From Arthonia radiata (lineage: Eukaryota; Ascomycota; Arthoniomycetes; Arthoniales; Arthoniaceae), in the NCBI GenBank assembly GCA_002989075.1, contig PSQN01000003.1, positions 1,554,340 through 1,618,339 of the forward strand: DNA of 64,000 nucleotides, in the 5' to 3' direction. The translations under genes were made by a program, and so were the position numbers. A model generated the notes under the pieces. It was not told where the DNA came from. It did no database searches and was given only the letters and a program-made list of their open reading frames with translations. Below are positions 59,164-64,000 of the stretch, piece by piece. Position 1 is the first letter of the stretch. Every line of letters begins with the position of its first letter.

Positions 59164-59609
59164 AAAGCTAGACGAATATTTGTGTCCCTTAGACCTCTCC
59201 ATCAATTTGCTGCTCAGATAACTGTTATCTGAGTTTAGAGATGTTGGGGCTGTTAATGCCTAAAGGTGCAGTATTTGCGACTTGCGTTGCGATATTAGTA
59301 GCATTTATTGCATTTACTTGTTGCGTTAATATATTATAGTAAGAGTATAGAGGTTGCATAATTAGAAGACGGAATCAACGATAAGAAGAGGAAGTGAGCT
59401 ACGGACCGCTTTGAGATTGGTAATAAGGAGGAAGTGAGACACATTCTAGGGATCGGGTATTACTTAGACGTACTCAGAGAGGACATTAGAGAGGAATAGG
59501 GCAAGGATTAGAGTATAGTTTGTGCTAGACTAACACGCTCAGTAAATATAAAGCTGCGCCTAGCGAGACAAGTCTTCTTTTATAAAAAATCTCTCAATAT
59601 CTGAATCGT
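59164..59609. other. Intergenic between receptor B and MYB fragment
   Basis: No gene supported. A plus-strand stretch (about 59230-59340) encodes a hydrophobic run (AVFATCVAILVAFIAFTC) that might be a decayed transmembrane tail of receptor B. Confidence 0.35.
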
Positions 59610-59845
59610 CCCTCCGTTATTTATAACTCTGGCGCCGCCTCTTTACTTGCTTTGTCTTTACCCCGTTGATAATCGTGCTATACCGGACCTGCAGCGCAGC
59701 CGCGATCGTGCCAGGAAGTAACGTTGCTAGGTCTCCTCCCAGGCGAGTCCCTGCTTCTCCCGTAGGCGAAGCAGCGACTCGTCATCGTTATTTGTATACC
59801 TTGCCCTCTTTCGCGCGTGTAAGATATTAGTGGGAATGCAAAGGA
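59610..59845 (-). pseudogene. MYB/SANT-domain fragment (second copy)
   Basis: The minus strand reads RKRARYTNNDDESLLRLREKQ and GLAWEE, then after a frame change LLPGTIAAALQVRYSTIING. It matches the C-terminal MYB/SANT-like domain of the gene at 60446-61958 (RYTEEDDEALLRLRDRQ, ALQVRHSQ). Only the DNA-binding end remains, with at least one frameshift and one stop. Confidence 0.6.
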
Positions 59846-59859
59846 CTAGGGTGAGGGAA

Positions 59860-60445
59860 GCTGCGCTACGCCTCCAGGCTGTTGAGGTGCTAACGGTGCG
59901 CTCGCTACCTCGAGCATAATATAACTTTGTGCGATCCTAGCCCTAGGATCTCGAGAATATCTTATAAAGACTATTAACTGGAGGTAGTCTAACGTTCTAG
60001 TAGGATTATGGCTATCTTGTGTCGTAACATAGACCTAACATAACGTTCAGAGGAGCTAGACAAGAGACGCTACGAACTTCTCCATGTACAGACAGTCGGG
60101 AGTTATACAGACCGCGCTGAGCTGCAGTCTTAGGAACTTCTAGAAGCTTTTGCGACATCTTTGATCGAAGTCTCGAGCACCAGGTACATAAGATAAATCT
60201 TTAAAATGCCTGCGCTACGGTAAGGGTAGGTAATTGCTTAAAATAGTTTACGCCGTTGTTAACAAGCCCGTGCTAAAGAGCAAACCCATCTATATCTCGA
60301 ATAGCGTAAAGACTACAGCGAAAATATCGTTCTAGCGTCTATCGGCATAGGCTGAAGATTAGATCTTGAGGCACGGTCAGTGCCGCCCGAGGGATAAGAC
60401 ATTTACTTACTATTTAGGCATTCTATATATACGCAGTGTCGCCTA
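59860..60445. other. Unassigned stretch between the two MYB/SANT copies
   Basis: The plus strand shows coding-like pieces (for example KRRYELLHVQTVGSYTDRAEL) interrupted by many stops. I could not recognise the family. It may be a decayed gene. Confidence 0.35.
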
Positions 60446-61958
60446 TTACAATTGATGCCTACCATGTCTTTTCTTTGCGGTTGCTACCTTGGTCTTCATT
60501 TGACTGTGACGGACTTGAAGCGCAGCCCTGGTACGCCCTGAAAAGAACCGGCACTAGATCTCATTAAAGGAGAGCTTTTGCCTGTCGCGCAGGCGGAGAA
60601 GTGCTTCGTCATCCTCCTCGGTATACCTGACTCGCTTTTGTCCGTGCGATTCCCCTTTTAAAGACGCGTCCGACTGCGGTGACGGAAGCTGTGTCGCATA
60701 TTGGGAAGACGCGAACATTGACGGGAGCCTGTCAATGTCAAAGGTGATCCTGAATTTGGCCGAGCTTCCATTGACGTGTTCGACGAAGCCCTGGATCGGC
60801 TGTCGTTTAAGTGCGATCCGGGCACGACGCTCAGGGCTATCAGCTAAAGAATGTGTCGGGCATAGCAATAGAGACCGGCGCGGACGGGCGGCTTCGGTGC
60901 TGTTCGCAAACGTAGCCATCGACGAGCGATAGCGTACGCTTCGCTGCTTGCCTGTATTCAGAATTGGACAGCCCGCCTTTCCTTCCCGTTCGCTGACCTC
61001 GTAGGTAATACTTTTGTCCACATCGCTACTTTGATCGTCTTCGAATTCGCTTTCCTCAGTCGTATCACCCTGCACGATCTTCTCACCGCTATTGTGCAAG
61101 TCGATATACTCGTCGTTGTAACTGCTTTTACCTTCGCGATCGCTAGTCTCAGTATCCCTGTAAGCATCTTGAGCTCTACAGACATCCTTCTCTTGGTTAC
61201 GCTCGTCGTTGGCGTGAGAGCGCAACAGACCTCGATCTAGAATTTCCTCATGACCTGGCTCGTCTTGCGCTATGAGTGCATTAATATCTGTGCATTGACT
61301 GGGCGTGTAAGCACCTTGACGAGAGTGTTCGCCGCTCGTACTCATAGCCATGTCTACGAGTTCCGAAGAGCTTGCAGCCTGAAGGTGCGGACAAGCAATC
61401 TCGTCCTCTGTGGCTGGAAGGCTGTTGTCGGCCGCCTCTAGGATCTTTTCACTTGTAACGGGCTTAGCCGCTGGTATGAGGGTAGCCGAGCTTCCTGATC
61501 TAGTGCCATTGTCTGCCCGTTCAGGCAGGTCCAAGCAATCGCCCTGAGCGGGATCTTGCAGCGAACAGGGTAGAGGCTCACGCTCGGCTTTCGCAGCCGT
61601 ATTTGAAGGCGTGGTTGGGCTCAAAAGCTCTTCTAGCGACGGCAGAGATTCATCGTCAGAGCCGCTGTCGAGGATAGTCCATAGGTTCTCTGGATGCTGT
61701 TAGGGATAGCCAACCACATCAGCGTCTAGAAGTATTTTTACCTTGTGTGCCCGAGGACGTAGTGCATGTGCGGCTACACGCGATGTCGCTGTCGCCTGCA
61801 TCAACGTTCCCTCTATAGATCTCGCCTTGTAGCGACGTCGATTCGCAGAACTGATACATCGTGCGAGGGCTATCAATTGTGGTCTCTCGCAGTCGCTGAA
61901 GCTGGGATGTCTTTGGAGGTGGACCAGTGTAGGGAATAAACTTAAAGGAGGCCGCCAT
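60446..61958 (-). pseudogene. MYB/SANT-domain protein near the right end of the block
   Basis: The start is probably ATG 61956-61958 (MAASFKFIPYTGPPPKTSQ; an upstream in-frame start exists at 62126). The N-terminal part joins a long acidic, Ser/Glu-rich region open from 61624 to 60554 (frame also readable as WTILDSGSDDESLPSLEELL just upstream); an intron-like GTAAAA..CTAACAG pair around 61695-61740 lies between, but its phase does not fit cleanly. The C-terminus is a MYB/SANT-like DNA-binding domain: RVRYTEEDDEALLRLRDRQ, LSFNEI, a TAG (60554), then FFSGRTRAALQVRHSQ to a stop at 60446. That TAG interrupts the third helix region, so the protein is probably impaired. It faces inward from the right edge. 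Confidence 0.6.
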
Positions 61959-63197
61959 CGTAGAGAGAGACGATTCTGCGGGCGAAATGAACGAAGTAGA
62001 CTTAGGAGGGGATGCCGCGGTCAATAAATAATGCAGTACAGCAGAGGCGGTGCCGAACCTCTGGAGATAGCGATGGGTTGGCTGAACAGCCCCGGGCGGT
62101 CGCTTTGACCTGTGATAGCGCAGCACTGCGTGGCGGCGACTGTGATAGCCAACACCTGCCGAACGCTAGTACCTACGACCGGCCCGATCGCTCGGGATCA
62201 GCACACAATCAGCACTCGTAGTTGAACGCGATAATAATTCGCACGGATCCACCGCTCCGGCGGTCGCGCCCCTGGCTGTTGCAGCGTAGTAATAGGACCA
62301 CCCATGTTTCCAAGCCCCTAACGCTTGGCCCAACGAGGATCTCGCTTGTCTCCTCCCACTTGTGTACATCAACGGACCAAGGGCAGCGAGCAAAGGCGCA
62401 TAGTTGCGGTAGCAGGTGCTGCAGAGGCCGCGTCGTCTTAGCTGCTGATCGTCCATTGACAGAAAAAGGCGCAGTACGAGGAAGATGGCCCGACACTGTT
62501 CGAAGCGGCCAATGGCCGGCTGAAACTGCAGGGTTCGTTACTCGGAGTGGGCGCCGTACCGATCGCGGCGCTTGAGCGACCAGCCCGGCTGAGAATATCT
62601 GTGCCGTAGGTAGATCTAGGTGGCGATGACTTAAGCGTACAACCATTCGTGTGCCCGGCGGTCGTGACTCATTGCGGTAACCCAATAGGCGGGATCACCG
62701 GCGAAGGCGAAAGAACGCTGTCGACAGACCGTAATGTATAAGGCATATGCTCGTAGCAGCACGTCTAAGGTTGATTGTTGGGCACTCAAACTGGGGGCGG
62801 AATAGGGGTCGGTCGCTATTTCCTACCTTTGTACAGCGAGCACTAGATCCATTGTAAGCGTTACGCTCATACGGATTCAAGGAGGGCGGGTCGAGAGATA
62901 GTCTGTAGTGCAGGGCCTGGCTGCATGGATGGGCTCGTTAGTTGCAGGACTAGAGTCGTATTGACCTCGAACTAGCTTACAGCCGTGGCGTGAGCGAGAA
63001 AAGGACCGGCGGCAGACGCAAAGGGCTTAGTTTGGCGTAGACGGAGACGCCTTGAGCGAGGGTAAGGAGGAAAGATGGCACGAGGGAGCGGCGAGGCTTT
63101 ATAGTTTTTGAACGCGCACGGGCCACGCCTGCAGGACCGTCGCGGACCAGACGGTGGATCCGATTGGCCCGCTGAGGGAGCAGCTTCCTGTTGCGGG
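61959..63197. other. Right-end leader of the block, no supported gene
   Basis: GC-rich sequence with several overlapping frames on both strands (for example 62209-62685 minus, 62222-62575 plus) but no recognisable domain. It corresponds to the region between the last gene and the right terminal repeat. Confidence 0.4.
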
Positions 63198-63212
63198 CGA
63201 TCCAGCACATAG
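63198..63212 (-). repeat. Right terminal inverted-repeat candidate of the block
   Basis: Reads CGATCCAGCACATAG; its reverse complement matches 13744-13758 at 12 of 15 positions. Base composition drops to AT-rich immediately after it. Confidence 0.45.
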
Positions 63213-63271
63213 ATTACTAAGTAATAAAATACTTTATATTTACAAAGTAATTAATTTAATAGTAAGCTTAG
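63213..63271. other. AT-rich flank right of the block
   Basis: RIP-type AT-rich DNA. Together with the sequence beyond 63780 it vaguely resembles the degraded Gypsy-type pol downstream of the point where the left copy stops at 13743; this is inference only. CTTAG at 63267-63271 is the target duplication of the following solo LTR. Confidence 0.4.
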
Positions 63272-63779
63272 TATTAAAAAGATATAGAGAAGAAGAAGGA
63301 TACTACTATAAAGAGTAGAAAGATAGAATTAGCTTAAGACTAATACAATACTTAAGCTTAATATAGGTATAATACTTAGTAGCAAGGGAAAGCTATTGTT
63401 ATATTGTCTGTCTTATTAGCTAGAACTCTCTAGAGAAATTCTAGCTTATATATCTAAGTCTAATAGCTTGTATAGAACTTACTAAATATCTATTCTTTTT
63501 AATAGAGGCTAGATAATCTATAACTTACCGTATAAAACAGTAATTTTATCTATTTAAAACTATTAGTCTCTAAATTTATTCTATATTGTCTTAAACTATA
63601 GACCAGCTGTCTAGAATAGGTTGTATAATACTTCTTTTTATCTTAAATTCGGGCTACTAGGCCCGACCCTTTAGATAAAAGGCTTGTTCTATTTTAGACC
63701 AAGATAGCCGGTAGAATCTATTCAATACTCTAGGCTCCTAGAGGTTCCAACTAACCAGCTAGATGGTTAATTTCTAATA
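63272..63779. mobile_element. Solo LTR, family A, heavily RIPped (fossil)
   Basis: A 508-bp copy of the LTR at 355-860 in the same orientation, with perfect 5-bp flanking duplications CTTAG (63267-63271 and 63780-63784). Almost all differences from the other copy are C-to-T or G-to-A, and it is much more AT-rich, so it was hit harder by RIP. Confidence 0.88.
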
Positions 63780-63784
63780 CTTAG

Positions 63785-64000
63785 TAAATAAATTTTTTAT
63801 TAATATTTAACTTTAAAATTATATACTAATAAAAAGCTATAAATAAAAAAATAGATATTTTAATATAAAGAGCTTTAAATTTAAAAGTAAAAGAAGACTC
63901 TAATATATTTCAAACCTTATTAATAACTAATAAACTTTCTTTTAAAGTCTAGTAAAACTATTAAGTTTATATAATTAAAATAAAGTATAAAATAAAGCTA
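63785..64000. other. AT-rich desert to the window end
   Basis: RIP-degraded sequence without recognisable genes. It may continue the same retroelement remnant seen left of 13743. Confidence 0.5.

Larger units (their letters stand above)
13744..63212. mobile_element. Putative decayed Starship-like giant transposon (cargo block)
   Basis: This 49.5-kb block of normal base composition is sharply bounded on both sides by RIP deserts. The first gene inside the left edge is a DUF3435 tyrosine-recombinase pseudogene on the plus strand (start 14283), the position and direction of a Starship captain. At the right end are MYB/SANT-domain genes facing inward, a class I recall as recurrent near the captain-distal end of some Starships. 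The edges carry a 15-bp imperfect inverted repeat. Cargo includes several NLR genes, a commonly reported Starship cargo class. Against it: no clear target-site duplication was found (only TACT is shared near the two junctions), and the recombinase is dead. The alternative is an accessory gene island whose borders are fortuitous. Confidence 0.5.

Noticed and set aside
62209-62685. 158-codon minus-strand frame near the right end and its plus-strand counterpart
   Set aside because: GC-rich overlapping frames on both strands with no recognisable motif, intron structure or homology to known families.

Overview
The window looks like a piece of an accessory, transposon-rich compartment of a filamentous ascomycete (Pezizomycotina, perhaps Dothideomycetes). 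Supporting signs are short GT..AG introns of 35-70 bp with CTAAC branch points, fungal NOD-like receptor (NLR) genes, a DUF6594-type membrane protein, pogo and LTR elements, and strong repeat-induced point mutation (RIP). Two AT-rich, CpA-poor deserts (1-13743 and 63213-64000) enclose a block of ordinary base composition (13744-63212). The deserts hold LTR-element fossils: two solo LTRs of one family (355-860 and 63272-63779, each with a perfect 5-bp target duplication), an LTR retrotransposon with both LTRs (2283-9085), and a Gypsy remnant that stops abruptly at the left edge of the block.

The 49.5-kb central block has the layout of a decayed Starship-type giant transposon. A broken DUF3435 tyrosine-recombinase gene (captain-like) is the first gene inside the left edge and points inward. 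A 15-bp imperfect inverted repeat (12 of 15 matching, all differences transitions) sits at the two edges. MYB/SANT-domain genes lie at the right end and point inward. The cargo, left to right, is: a broken PNP-NB-ARC-TPR receptor (16.8-19.5 kb, minus); a Tc1-like relic; a 6.9-kb segment bounded by pogo-type inverted repeats that holds both a nearly intact PNP-NB-ARC-TPR receptor (22.7-26.0 kb) and a broken pogo/Fot transposase; a minisatellite locus interrupted by a whole-looking but broken Gypsy element (28924-34828) and a solo LTR; an apparently intact sirtuin gene (38.1-39.2 kb, minus); a gene-poor stretch; then a cluster of NACHT-WD40 receptor (47.8-51.2 kb, minus), DUF6594 gene (51.8-52.9 kb, minus), stand-alone PNP-domain gene (53.6-54.7 kb, plus) and second NACHT-WD40 receptor (55.6-59.2 kb, plus).

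The most interesting functional signal is in that cluster. The last ~33 residues of the stand-alone PNP protein resemble the first ~35 residues of both NACHT-WD40 receptors. A short shared motif at the effector C-terminus and at the receptor N-terminus is the arrangement known from fungal amyloid-signalling NLR/effector pairs such as NWD2/HET-S. All three genes now carry nonsense changes of the RIP type (TGG to TAG, CAA to TAA), so the system is a relic here, but intact relatives should exist. Only the sirtuin and the 22.7-kb receptor look potentially functional. All calls were made by eye from the sequence; no database search was run.
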